Of a DNA stretch of 64,000 bases, positions 36,214-43,693 are shown one piece after another (positions within the stretch are counted from its first letter, which is position 1; the number at the start of each line of letters is the position of its first letter). Origin of the DNA: Sporomusa sphaeroides DSM 2875 (GTDB lineage Bacteria > Bacillota > Negativicutes > Sporomusales > Sporomusaceae); NCBI RefSeq assembly GCF_001941975.2, contig NZ_CP146991.1, positions 3,841,001-3,905,000 on the forward strand. Reading direction: 5' to 3'. The notes beneath the pieces were generated by a model. The model was not told where the DNA came from and searched no databases. It saw nothing but the letters and a program-made list of their open reading frames with translations. The translations under genes were made by a program, and so were the position numbers.

Positions 36214-36344
36214 TTTCAGTTGGAAATTGAATATTAACAGGCCCTTATTAAATAATGTTCGTATCTTTTGGAGGGTTGTTTGCTATACCCTTTTTCAAGA
36301 CAAGATTTTTTTATTTAGGGATTGACTTCAGTTAGCTGGTCTTT

Positions 36345-36367
36345 GTCCCACTGTCCCCTTGTCCCAC
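36345..36367 (-). repeat. IS1182-type terminal sequence fragment
   Basis: CTGTCCCCTTGTCCCAC is the reverse complement of the outer left end of the neighbouring IS1182-type element (GTGGGACAAGGGGACAG), preceded by another GTCCCA copy. It is an isolated remnant that forms the right flank of the IS110 insertion. Confidence 0.6.
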
Positions 36368-36419
36368 AACAGGATTTTTCCTGGCTGGTTGCATATTTTT
36401 CTTCCTATGGATATAATAT

Positions 36420-36451
36420 AAGAAAAGGACTGACGTGCTCTAACACGTCAG
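36420..36451 (-). terminator. Terminator downstream of the small toxin gene
   Basis: CTGACGTG and CACGTCAG form an 8-bp stem with a six-base loop; on the minus strand TCCTTTTCTT follows. A second hairpin with a GAAA loop on the plus strand (36464-36481) lies between this and the toxin gene. Confidence 0.65.
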
Positions 36452-36501
36452 CCCACAGGTTGTCTAACCGGAAACGGTTAGCCCGATTTGGAGTTATTCA
36501 G

Positions 36502-36537
36502 GAAATAACCGCAAACTTAGCAGGAGGCGGTTATTTC
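36502..36537. other. Hairpin over the toxin stop codon
   Basis: A perfect 11-bp stem (36502-36512 with 36527-36537) spans the last codons and stop of the small gene. It may stabilise its 3' end or be the site of antisense pairing, as in type I systems. Confidence 0.55.
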
Positions 36538-36605
36538 TGCTTTATCATGAGCACAACAAGTGTTGCAAATGCAATCATTAAGTACATTGCCTCAAATGTT
36601 GACAC
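36531..36605 (-). CDS. Small holin-like toxin peptide (type I toxin candidate)
   Basis: A 24-codon gene beginning at GTG 36605 with GGAGG seven bases ahead. The peptide begins MSTFEAMYLMIAFATLVV and ends in MIKQK: one hydrophobic helix with a short basic tail. This is the pattern of the Firmicute putative holin-like toxins, which start MSTFE or MSTYE and insert into the membrane. An extended -10 promoter (TGTTATAAT; forward 36667-36675) lies 60 bases upstream. Structured sequence at and beyond the stop suits an antisense antitoxin RNA from the plus strand, but I cannot prove one. It is flanked by mobile elements. Confidence 0.72.
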   Translation of the reverse strand: MSTFEAMYLMIAFATLVVLMIKQK

Positions 36606-36730
36606 ATTACCACCTCCTTTTACCAAAAGGAAGTGGCTAACCGCTCCTGTACAACCTGTTACGCCAATTATAACATATTCTGCCAGAGCGAACAGGAAAA
36701 TGTTGTCGCTGGCTTTTATCAGTCACCGTG

Positions 36731-36760
36731 CCGCCTTTTTTTATGAGGGCGGCTTTTTTT
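36731..36760. terminator. Terminator at the left edge of the IS1182-type element
   Basis: GCCGCC pairs with GGGCGGC around a T-rich loop and is followed by T8 on the plus strand and by A7 within. The IS1182-type element begins exactly after this T-run. Confidence 0.7.
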
Positions 36761-38455
36761 TGTGGGACAAGGGGACAGCAGACTGTGTGAAAAATCCTCT
36801 CACGCCCTCTAATAAAGTAGCTTAAAATACAAAATGCTAGGCAAATCGTTAACTTTTGGTTGAACTGAATAGCATCTAGCGGGATTTAGGCTAAAGCCGG
36901 AGATTTTCTAGCAGTCAATTTTGCTAATACTTCTTTCGTCCCCAGGATAGATATAACACGCCTAAGGTTATACGATAAAAAAGACAAAGAAAGCTCCCCT
37001 GTGACTGAGCGCTTACGCTTAGTCAGGAAATAATACGCTCCCCATCCTCGTTTAATTGTTCCAAAAACATGTTCAATGATCATTTGCCGTAATCGGTATT
37101 TATCTTTATTTTTCTCAGTCTTTAGATTAATCGTATCTAAAAAGTCTTGGTCTATATGCCGAAAGATACTTCGACCCTTTGCACTTCGAGTACAGCGTTC
37201 TTTTACCGGACAAGAGGAACAGGCTGCATAATTTCGGTATTCGTAACCAATAACGCCTTTTTCCTTACTGGTTCTCTTCTTGGCAAAATATAACTCAATT
37301 CCTCTGGGACACCGATATATATTTTCCTCTGCGTCGTAATGAAACTTATCCGGGTAAAACTCTTTATCTCCGGTCCCGTTCGAATATGTTTGTTTCGCGA
37401 CATACGGAGTGATATGATTTTTTACGCATGTTTTGAGGTCGTCAACCTTGTAATATCCTTTATCTGCTACCACTTCGAGCTCTTTTTTTTCAAGCACCAC
37501 TTGGGCACGCAAGGCCATGTTAGCTAACTCACCCAAATCGTTGGCCTGTGTTGTTACTTTGAAGTCTGCCACTAATTTGTGTTTGGCATCGACTGTGGTC
37601 TGTACATTGTAGCCTACATCTACTGTATTATTGTTATTGGACATAAGTCGAGCATCCGGGTCTGTTGTAGAGACTTCACTGCAGCCTTTTTTATCTATCG
37701 TTTCTTGATAAGCCTGATAGGTTTGTTTTCGATTACGAAGTTCTTGAATTCGCTGTTGTACTTCTTGTACCGACAGCTTACGTTCCTGAGTCTCCGCGTT
37801 ATCCGTTGTCTCTAGTTCTTTCATATAGGTTTCAATTTTTTCATCGATATACCGGATATGACGTTCCAGTTTTTTGGCACTATAATTATTCTTTTTGCTA
37901 TTACAAGCTCGCATTTTAGTCCCATCAATCGCCACTAACTCTTTGCCATATAGGCCCCATTCATCGCACAGGCGTACGAACTGGCGAAACACCTTTTTGA
38001 GGGCGAGTTTATTATTTTTGCGAAAGTCCGCAATGGTTTTATAATCTGGTTTTAGTTTTTGCAATAGCCAGATGACTTCTAGGTTTCGTGCTGCTTCTTG
38101 CTCAAGCCTGCGCGATGAGCGGACCCGGTTTAAATAGCCGTATAAGTATAATTTTAATAAGACTTTTGGGTTATAGGGAGGGCGCCCGAAAGTGGGGCTA
38201 GTCGATCGCTCAAATGCCAGTTCCAACACATCAAGCTGTTCCACGAACGCATCTATAATGCGAACTGGATTATCTTCGTGGACGTAATCGTCGATACTTT
38301 CGGGAAGCAAAATTGTTTGTCCTCTTTCTTCGCCTTTTATATAGCCCATACTCTCACCTTCTCAATCAGTATACAACTATATTTTAACATATTTGTAATT
38401 TCATATAATTTTTAAATGCACTTTTCACACAGTCTGACAGGTTCCTTGTCCCACA
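36761..38455 (-). mobile_element. IS1182-type insertion sequence, 1.7 kb
   Basis: Terminal inverted repeats of about 37 bases bound one transposase gene. Left: TGTGGGACAAGG at 36761, then CAGACTGTGTGAAAA inward; right: the same two blocks reading inward from 38455, with a different middle (AACCTGT against GGACAG). Shared T-runs outside make the exact ends uncertain by a few bases, and I see no clear target duplication. The element is complete and probably active. Confidence 0.85.
36886..38349 (-). CDS. IS1182-family transposase
   Basis: A 487-residue DDE transposase. It starts with the family's N-terminal domain (ILLPESIDDYVHEDNPVRIIDAF and, later, GRPPYNPKVLLKLYLYG), has a long charged linker (about 150-205), and continues with the DDE core (VVADKGYY, a C-x2-C...C zinc-like cluster around CSSCPVKERC, and EHVFGTIKRGWG). 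The frame is intact, with no frameshift. Confidence 0.93.
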   Translation of the reverse strand: MGYIKGEERGQTILLPESIDDYVHEDNPVRIIDAFVEQLDVLELAFERSTSPTFGRPPYNPKVLLKLYLYGYLNRVRSSRRLEQEAARNLEVIWLLQKLKPDYKTIADFRKNNKLALKKVFRQFVRLCDEWGLYGKELVAIDGTKMRACNSKKNNYSAKKLERHIRYIDEKIETYMKELETTDNAETQERKLSVQEVQQRIQELRNRKQTYQAYQETIDKKGCSEVSTTDPDARLMSNNNNTVDVGYNVQTTVDAKHKLVADFKVTTQANDLGELANMALRAQVVLEKKELEVVADKGYYKVDDLKTCVKNHITPYVAKQTYSNGTGDKEFYPDKFHYDAEENIYRCPRGIELYFAKKRTSKEKGVIGYEYRNYAACSSCPVKERCTRSAKGRSIFRHIDQDFLDTINLKTEKNKDKYRLRQMIIEHVFGTIKRGWGAYYFLTKRKRSVTGELSLSFLSYNLRRVISILGTKEVLAKLTARKSPALA

Positions 38456-38463
38456 AAAATTAA

Positions 38464-38508
38464 TTGACAAAAACACCCTGAGATTATATTATTAGTTTGA
38501 ATATCAAA
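38464..38508 (+). promoter_or_regulatory. marR-ATPase promoter with MarR operator
   Basis: TTGACA (38464-38469), 17 bases and TATTAT (38487-38492) are a near-consensus promoter. The palindrome TTTGA-ATA-TCAAA (38496-38508) covers the expected transcription start, where the MarR protein of the same operon could repress. It begins nine bases after the IS1182 end, so the element landed just upstream. Confidence 0.7.
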
Positions 38509-38550
38509 TAATCAGTAATTCTTATAATAAGAACTTAAAGGAGGTTGCAC

Positions 38551-38970
38551 ATGAATTCTGTAGATGAACTGACACATGAGCTGTTTACCTTTTTTGACGG
38601 GTTTTCTTCGTGGGAAAATTCGGTAATAAAGACAAGTGATTTGACGGTTTCCGAAGCCCACGCCATTGAAGTCCTGGGCCGCTATGGGCAGATGAATATG
38701 AAAAGCCTGGCACAGCATCTGGGAGTGACAACCGGAACCACTACCGTCACGGTGGATAGGCTGGAAAAGAAAGAATATGCCCGGCGGCAGTCAGTCAAAG
38801 AAGACCGGCGCGTCCATTTAATTACATTAACCCCCAAAGGCCAGCAGGCATTTGCCGAGCATCATCAGTATCATGCCGACCTGACCGAACAAATTCTCTC
38901 GGTGCTGTCCAACGAAGAGCACGAACAGCTGCTGAGCATACTTAAAAAAATTAACAAGGAGGCGTTTTAG
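38551..38970 (+). CDS. MarR-family transcriptional regulator
   Basis: A 139-residue winged-helix regulator: the MSLAQHLGVT-like helix-turn-helix (KSLAQHLGVTTGTTTVTVDR) is followed by the wing VKEDRRVHLITLTPKG. AAAGGAGG precedes ATG 38551 by six bases. It lies two bases ahead of the P-type ATPase and probably represses the pair until a metal (or metal stress) relieves it. No metal site can be assigned with certainty. Confidence 0.92.
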   Translation: MNSVDELTHELFTFFDGFSSWENSVIKTSDLTVSEAHAIEVLGRYGQMNMKSLAQHLGVTTGTTTVTVDRLEKKEYARRQSVKEDRRVHLITLTPKGQQAFAEHHQYHADLTEQILSVLSNEEHEQLLSILKKINKEAF

Positions 38971-38972
38971 GC

Positions 38973-40904
38973 ATGTCTGCGCAAGAGAGAGCTTTACCTC
39001 AAACTGAGGCCAATGGTCCCCGGCAGGCGACTGACACCTCGCACAGTCATACACACGAGCACGGTGCAGGCGGTCACCTGCGCGATTGTCTGGTAATTGC
39101 CGCCACTTCCCTGCTGTTAATCGGCTATTGGTTTGAATGGCTGCCGTCCATCTGGGGAGTAGACACGGCCCTGTTGGCGGCCCTCATCGGCGGCGTGCCG
39201 ATTGTGGCAACAGCAGTGGTGGCTATTTACCAGCGCGGCGACACCAAAGTAGGGTTGCTGGTAAGTATCGCCATCATCGCCTCCATTGCCATCGGCGAAT
39301 ATTTTGCCGCCGCCGAAGTAGCCCTGATTATGACCATCGGCGAAATGCTGGAACACATTACGCTGGAAAAATCCAATACCGCCTTAAAGAAGCTGGCAGA
39401 ATTAGCCCCCTTAAAAGCCCGGCTCCTGGAAAATGGCAGCGAACGGGAAATTGCCGCCGAATTGGTAAAGATCGGCGACCGGCTGCTGGTAAAACAGGGA
39501 GAAAAAATTCCGGTGGATGGGAAGGTGCTGGCAGGGTACGCGACGGTTGACCAGGCTACGATAACCGGTGAATCCATACCGGTGGAACGCCGTGACGGTG
39601 CCGATGTGTTCGGAGGAACCATTGTAACCATGGGGGCTGTCGAAATGGTGGCCACCAAAGTCGGACAGGATACGGCACTGGGACATATCATTAAAATGGT
39701 GAAAGAAGCCCAGGCCAGCAAAGCCCCCAGCGCCCGGATCATTGACCGCTGGGCAAACTGGTTTGTGCCGTTAAGTCTGGCAATTGCCGTTTTGGTCTAC
39801 CTGGTGACAGGCGATATTGTCCGGGGTGTAACCATTTTGATTGTTTTCTGCCCCTGTGCCATGCTGCTCAGCACACCTACCGCAGTAGCAGCCGCCATTG
39901 GCGCAGCCGCCCGCCGCGGCATTTTGATCAAAGGCGGCGAAAGCTTAGAGAAGCTGGGAACCATCGATACCGTCTTATTGGATAAAACCGGCACCATTAC
40001 AGTAGGCAAACCGTCGGTGAAAGACCTTTGCTGCTATAACGGCTGGCAAAAAAACGACCTGCTGGCCATTGCCGCCGGCATTGAAAAACGCTCCGAGCAT
40101 CATTTGGCCAAAGCCATCATCCAGGCGGCGGAAAAAGAAAATATCCCGCTGGCGGAACCGTCCTGCTGGGAACCGGCCATCGGGCAGGGCATCATTGCCG
40201 AAGCAGACGGCAGGCACTTTTTGCTGGGAAACCAATTGCTAATGAAAAACAAACAGGTGCCGCTCACGCCGGAGCAGCAGGCCTACTGCCTTGAGCACCA
40301 GCAAGCCGGCGGCACGGCGGTTATCGTCGCAGCCGACGGAGCGGTTGCCGGAATTATCATTATTCATGATCCGCTGCGGGAAGGCGCCAAAGCCACTATT
40401 GCGGCCTTAAGCCGTGAAAACATCGGCAACATAGTGCTGTTGACAGGCGATGCCGCGGTGGTAGGCAACGCCATTGGCACCCAGGTGAATATCCCCACTG
40501 TCCATGGTGATTTGCTGCCGGCCGATAAGGCGAAATATATTGAAGCCTATCAGGCCGCCGGCGGTAAGGTAGCTATGATCGGGGACGGCATTAACGATGC
40601 GCCCGCCCTGGCCAAAGCCGATATCGGCATTGCCATGGGCTACTCGGGAACCGATATTGCCGTCGAGGCGGCAGATATTGTCTTACTGTCCGACGATCTG
40701 AACAAAGTGCCTGAGACCATCCGGAAAGGCCGCAAAGCTATCCGCACCATCTGGCAAAACATCATCGTGGCCAATGCCATCAATCTGGCTGCTATCATTT
40801 TTGCTGCCTTCGGTCTATTAGGCCCGGTATTGGCTGCCATTGTACACAATGTTGGCTCCATCTTAGTTGTGCTCAATTCCGCCCGACTGCTGCGGCAGAA
40901 ATAA
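38973..40904 (+). CDS. Heavy-metal translocating P1B-type ATPase
   Basis: A 643-residue cation pump. The membrane metal site is FCPCAML (CPC), the phosphorylation site DKTGTIT and the hinge GDGINDAPALAKADIGIAMG. The last helix reads HNVGSILVVLNSARLL, unlike the aspartate-glycine motif of the common Zn/Cd pumps. The N-terminus lacks an HMA domain with CxxC and has a histidine cluster (HSHTHEHGAGGH) instead. It is therefore an exporter of Zn, Cd, Co or a similar ion; the ion is not determined. Confidence 0.93.
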   Translation: MSAQERALPQTEANGPRQATDTSHSHTHEHGAGGHLRDCLVIAATSLLLIGYWFEWLPSIWGVDTALLAALIGGVPIVATAVVAIYQRGDTKVGLLVSIAIIASIAIGEYFAAAEVALIMTIGEMLEHITLEKSNTALKKLAELAPLKARLLENGSEREIAAELVKIGDRLLVKQGEKIPVDGKVLAGYATVDQATITGESIPVERRDGADVFGGTIVTMGAVEMVATKVGQDTALGHIIKMVKEAQASKAPSARIIDRWANWFVPLSLAIAVLVYLVTGDIVRGVTILIVFCPCAMLLSTPTAVAAAIGAAARRGILIKGGESLEKLGTIDTVLLDKTGTITVGKPSVKDLCCYNGWQKNDLLAIAAGIEKRSEHHLAKAIIQAAEKENIPLAEPSCWEPAIGQGIIAEADGRHFLLGNQLLMKNKQVPLTPEQQAYCLEHQQAGGTAVIVAADGAVAGIIIIHDPLREGAKATIAALSRENIGNIVLLTGDAAVVGNAIGTQVNIPTVHGDLLPADKAKYIEAYQAAGGKVAMIGDGINDAPALAKADIGIAMGYSGTDIAVEAADIVLLSDDLNKVPETIRKGRKAIRTIWQNIIVANAINLAAIIFAAFGLLGPVLAAIVHNVGSILVVLNSARLLRQK

Positions 40905-40918
40905 ATTTGAAACAACCA

Positions 40919-40966
40919 AAGAATAAGCTTCAGATGGAGTTAAACCTTCACCTGAAGCTTATTCTT
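40919..40966. terminator. Bidirectional terminator
   Basis: A 15-bp perfect stem (40919-40933 with 40952-40966) separates the ATPase gene from the convergent small HMA-like gene. Confidence 0.85.
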
Positions 40967-40994
40967 ACTTTATTTATATGGTTCAAACAGTACC

Positions 40995-41216
40995 TTATCC
41001 ATGATGATCCTGGGCAACTGCCTCCAGTTCAAAACCGTGGGTTTTAATAAGATTGGCAATAGAATCCTCGGTATGCTTGTGATGATTAAATGATACGAAA
41101 AGTACGTCTTTAGCAACTTTAACATCCTGAACGGTTTCCATCGCCAGCAGCGAAGTTTGCATGGCATCAACATTTCCCTGCTTGGTAATAGTAAATTGAG
41201 CGCTTACCTGACACAT
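40995..41216 (-). CDS. Small HMA-like (ferredoxin-fold) protein without CxxC
   Basis: A 73-residue protein whose pattern of strands and helices (AQFTITKQ, then VQDVKVAKDVLFVSF, HTEDSIANLIKTHGFELEAV) resembles heavy-metal-associated domains, but the CxxC metal motif is missing; several histidines (NHHKH in the middle, QDHHG at the end) could bind metal instead. ATG 41216 has AAAGGAGG seven bases ahead. It is convergent with the P-type ATPase gene, which itself lacks an HMA domain, so it may be a separate metal carrier or regulator for the pump. The fold assignment is by eye. Confidence 0.6.
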   Translation of the reverse strand: MCQVSAQFTITKQGNVDAMQTSLLAMETVQDVKVAKDVLFVSFNHHKHTEDSIANLIKTHGFELEAVAQDHHG

Positions 41217-41240
41217 ATAAACACCTCCTTTCCAATTAGA

Positions 41241-41300
41241 ATTAAAAAATAATAAACCACGATAAAACCCAGCCGTTCTTAGCTGTGTTAACCGTGGTTT
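41241..41300 (-). terminator. Hairpin plus T-run in the leader of the HMA-like gene
   Basis: On the minus strand AAACCACG and CGTGGTTT enclose a smaller CAGC/GCTG hairpin and are followed by a T-rich run, just 25 bases before the ATG. It looks like an attenuator of the small gene, though it could end a transcript from further upstream. The remaining 41301-41663 contains only a dispersed repeat (41501) that I can name. Confidence 0.5.
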
Positions 41301-41500
41301 CAAACCAACAATACTATTTTTAGTTTTTATGAGGTGAAAGAAAACTGCTACAGTATTCATTACTGTATTTGTTCATATTATAACGTACTTTTCCTCATTA
41401 TACAATATGCCATTTAACCAATATTCACAAAATTTCCTTCGAAAATTACAACCGATGATCAATTCCCCGAGCCCCGGACGGAAAAGCAAAGTCAACCTTC

Positions 41501-41528
41501 CCTGGCGCCAGCGTCACCTGCCGGGTGG
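41501..41528. repeat. 28-base dispersed repeat, copy 1
   Basis: These 28 bases recur identically at 52787-52814 in the same orientation. The unit contains the palindromes CTGGCGCCAG and CACC-TGCCG-GGTG. This copy lies in non-coding sequence. Confidence 0.7.
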
Positions 41529-41663
41529 TTATAGTCCAGACTTAAACCAGTAAAACAGGGTTGCGGGATAGCTTTACCAAGCTTTCACACAACCCCTTGT
41601 ATAGTTGCCGATAACAATTATTAAGATTACCGGGTCCTTGCCTTTACAGCAAGACTGTTTTAT

Positions 41664-42515
41664 TTATTCGGCCAGAAGCTTTTCCAGCTCTGCAATCTCT
41701 TTTTCATCCATTTTGTAGGTATGCTCAGTATCCACCGGGAATTGGCCTTCCCGTACCTCCATTGTGTATTCTCGGAACGCATTTGTCAGAGTTTCGCCAA
41801 TATTGGCATATTTCTTAACAAACTTCGGGGTAAAATTGTCATAGAAACCGACCATATCGGCGTATATCAGCAATTGCCCATGGGTAAAGGAGCCTGCGCC
41901 TATGCCGAGAATGGGAATTCCCGCCTGTTCCGCAATGGCTTTGCCAACGGCTGTGGGCACTCCTTCCACCAAAATACTGCAGGCGCCCGCCTCTTCAATA
42001 AGCTTGGCCTGCCGGATCAGACTCATTGCCGCCTGTGCCGTTTTTCCCTGCGCTTTGTAACCGCCGATCTGGCCCATAAATTGCGGTGTAAGACCGATAT
42101 GCCCCATGACAAGTATGCCGGCCCCGCTTATAGCCTGAATGCGGTTTAAAATCTGCGCGCCGCCTCCCTCCAGCTTAACGCAGTCCGAGGCGGCCTCCTT
42201 AATAAATCTGCCGGCATTTTCGATGGCTGACACATCGGAAGCCTGGTAAGACATATACGGCATATCACCGATAATGAAGGTATTGGGAGCACCCCGGCGA
42301 ACGGCCTGGCAATGACGGATCATGTCATCCATGGTTACCGGAAAAGTAGTGTCATAGCCCAGGGAAACCATCCCCAGAGAATCCCCGACAAGAATCATAT
42401 CCACGCCCGCTTTTTCCTGCATCTTGGCAGTGAGGTAATCATAAGCGGTCAGATAAACAATTTTTTCCCCTTTGCTGACCATGTTTTGAAAGTCCAGAAT
42501 GGTTTTTTTAGCCAA
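41664..42515 (-). CDS. panB: PanB-family hydroxymethyltransferase in a sigma-54 TTT regulon
   Basis: A 283-residue ketopantoate hydroxymethyltransferase homologue. The magnesium ligands (VGDSLGM and IGDMPYMSY) and the catalytic glutamate (VEGVP) are kept, followed by GIGAG. PanB interconverts 2-oxoisovalerate plus methylene-THF and ketopantoate. I take TTG 42515, with AAAGGAAG seven bases ahead, since ATG 42533 is itself part of that ribosome site and has none of its own; the shorter form also lines up with Bacillus PanB. It is not beside panC or panD but follows a TctC gene in a transporter operon, so it may work in a degradative direction. Confidence 0.85.
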   Translation of the reverse strand: MAKKTILDFQNMVSKGEKIVYLTAYDYLTAKMQEKAGVDMILVGDSLGMVSLGYDTTFPVTMDDMIRHCQAVRRGAPNTFIIGDMPYMSYQASDVSAIENAGRFIKEAASDCVKLEGGGAQILNRIQAISGAGILVMGHIGLTPQFMGQIGGYKAQGKTAQAAMSLIRQAKLIEEAGACSILVEGVPTAVGKAIAEQAGIPILGIGAGSFTHGQLLIYADMVGFYDNFTPKFVKKYANIGETLTNAFREYTMEVREGQFPVDTEHTYKMDEKEIAELEKLLAE

Positions 42516-42567
42516 TTTGTTTCTTCCTTTCATTGTTTATTAACAGCCTACAGATAGAAAATCCTTA

Positions 42568-43560
42568 TTACTGGGCGGCTATCTCTTTAAGGATGTCGGC
42601 ATATTTTTGGTTTTCCCCGGCCAAAAATGTTTTATATTCTTCCGGCTCCAGGAAATGCTCGGTTAAACCGTTTTTCGCCAAATAGTCTTTTTTCCACTGT
42701 TCGGTCTGAGTTGCTTTTCTAAAGGTTTCCACCCAGAATTTCACCGCTTCCGGCGACATATCGGGAGGTCCTGCTATACCACGGAACTGTTGGAATACAA
42801 CATCTTTATAGCCAAGTTCCCCAAAGGTGGGAGTATCCTTAAACACACCATCCAGTCTCTTTACGCCGAAGCCGCCTAATGTGGCTACTTTGCCGGCGGC
42901 TATCTGGGCATTGCATTCATTGGGATTAAATATGCCGGCTTTTATGTGGCCGCCCAGCATGGCACTCATGACTTCCCCGGAGCTGTTGAAGGGAACATAT
43001 TTAAACTTAGCCCCTGTGTACTTGTTAAGCAGCCCGACACACAACTCATCTTCAGTGCCTTTTCCCGAACCGCCTATAGTGATTTCATCGGGAGCAGCTT
43101 TTGCCGCGGCAAGCATTTCTGCAAAGTTTTTGTAATTATCTGACAAAATTCCGAGCAAGTATTCGTCCAGTGCAAGGTTTGCTATGGGCGTCAGCTTATC
43201 ATAGCTTACAGCTGTTTTATTCATCAGATTGGAGGTCATTTGTCCGGAAACGTAAGCAGTAATTACATGACTATCCCCCTTTTTGGAAAAGGTATACGCA
43301 TCACCTACCGCACCGGCACCACCCGGTTTGTTTACAATCATCACCGCTTCGTTAGCAAACTTGTTCTTCTGGATAATCTCCGCCAGGGTACGGGCAAAAA
43401 GGTCGCTGCCGCCACCGGGGGCATACGGGACAATAAATTCCGCGTTTTTACTAAGCGCAAACGCTGCCTGCTTGTCCGGAGCCTTTTCCTGCGAGCCGCA
43501 ACCTGCCACCAAACCAGCCAACATAAGACAAGCCACTACTACTGCCAACCACTTTTTCAT
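42568..43560 (-). CDS. tctC: TctC/Bug-family solute-binding lipoprotein
   Basis: A 330-residue tripartite tricarboxylate transporter receptor. The lipobox is LVAGC (Cys21), followed by the family blocks FIVPYAPGGGSD, VMIVNKPGGAGAVG and KYVPFNSSGE. It would deliver a carboxylate to the membrane pair TctA/TctB encoded at 47934-49904. Gene order is split: tctC is on one side of the activator gene, tctBA on the other. GAGGAGG precedes the ATG. Confidence 0.93.
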   Translation of the reverse strand: MKKWLAVVVACLMLAGLVAGCGSQEKAPDKQAAFALSKNAEFIVPYAPGGGSDLFARTLAEIIQKNKFANEAVMIVNKPGGAGAVGDAYTFSKKGDSHVITAYVSGQMTSNLMNKTAVSYDKLTPIANLALDEYLLGILSDNYKNFAEMLAAAKAAPDEITIGGSGKGTEDELCVGLLNKYTGAKFKYVPFNSSGEVMSAMLGGHIKAGIFNPNECNAQIAAGKVATLGGFGVKRLDGVFKDTPTFGELGYKDVVFQQFRGIAGPPDMSPEAVKFWVETFRKATQTEQWKKDYLAKNGLTEHFLEPEEYKTFLAGENQKYADILKEIAAQ

Positions 43561-43598
43561 GTCAATCCTCCTCTGTAATATTTATAAAGCAGACTTAG

Positions 43599-43628
43599 CT
43601 TCAGGCGGGGTTTGAACCCCGGCTGAAG
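43599..43628 (-). other. Intercistronic hairpin ahead of tctC
   Basis: CTTCAG-GC-GGGGTT and ACCCC-GG-CTGAAG form an imperfect stem in the 133-base gap between the unrecognised gene and tctC. It may set different mRNA levels for the two halves of the operon. Confidence 0.4.
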
Positions 43629-43693
43629 GTTAGTCGCCCTTATCCACAGACGCAAGTCGTCGGATAAAACAGGCTTCCAAGAAAACCAATGTC

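Larger units (their letters stand above)
34684..36342 (+). mobile_element. IS110-family insertion sequence
   Basis: A transposase gene has about 260 non-coding bases ahead and 120-130 behind, without terminal inverted repeats, as in the IS110 group. I place the ends at CT dinucleotides: 34684-34685 on the left and 36341-36342 on the right (36336-36337 is an alternative). Both flanks then read as IS1182-type terminal sequence. Joining the ends as in the circular form brings TTGACT (36322-36327) to 16 bases from TAAGAT (34687-34692), or from TATAGT (34692-34697) with the other end, making a promoter across the junction as known for IS110 circles. The exact ends are inferred. Confidence 0.7.

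Noticed and set aside
36322-36825. A 167-codon plus-strand reading frame between the two insertion sequences
   Set aside because: It runs from the IS110 right end through the antisense of the toxin gene and into the IS1182 end, has no ribosome site and no sensible composition.
36761-38455. Short repeated GGGACAAGG blocks as a CRISPR array or REP cluster
   Set aside because: They are few, irregularly spaced and in both orientations; those at the element borders are its terminal repeats and the others match their outer parts.
39137-39550. Overlapping plus- and minus-strand frames within the P-type ATPase gene
   Set aside because: They are out-of-frame readings of a high-GC gene with all P-type motifs in the main frame.
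40970-41173. A 67-codon minus-strand frame overlapping the HMA-like gene
   Set aside because: It is out of frame with the better-supported gene at 40995-41216, which has a strong ribosome site and an HMA-like pattern.
41441-41663. Remnant of an ABC ATPase gene (a [10 protein letters not shown]-like reading on the minus strand)
   Set aside because: The similarity to the ATPase at 52759 is confined to the 28-base repeat; sequence on both sides is unrelated.
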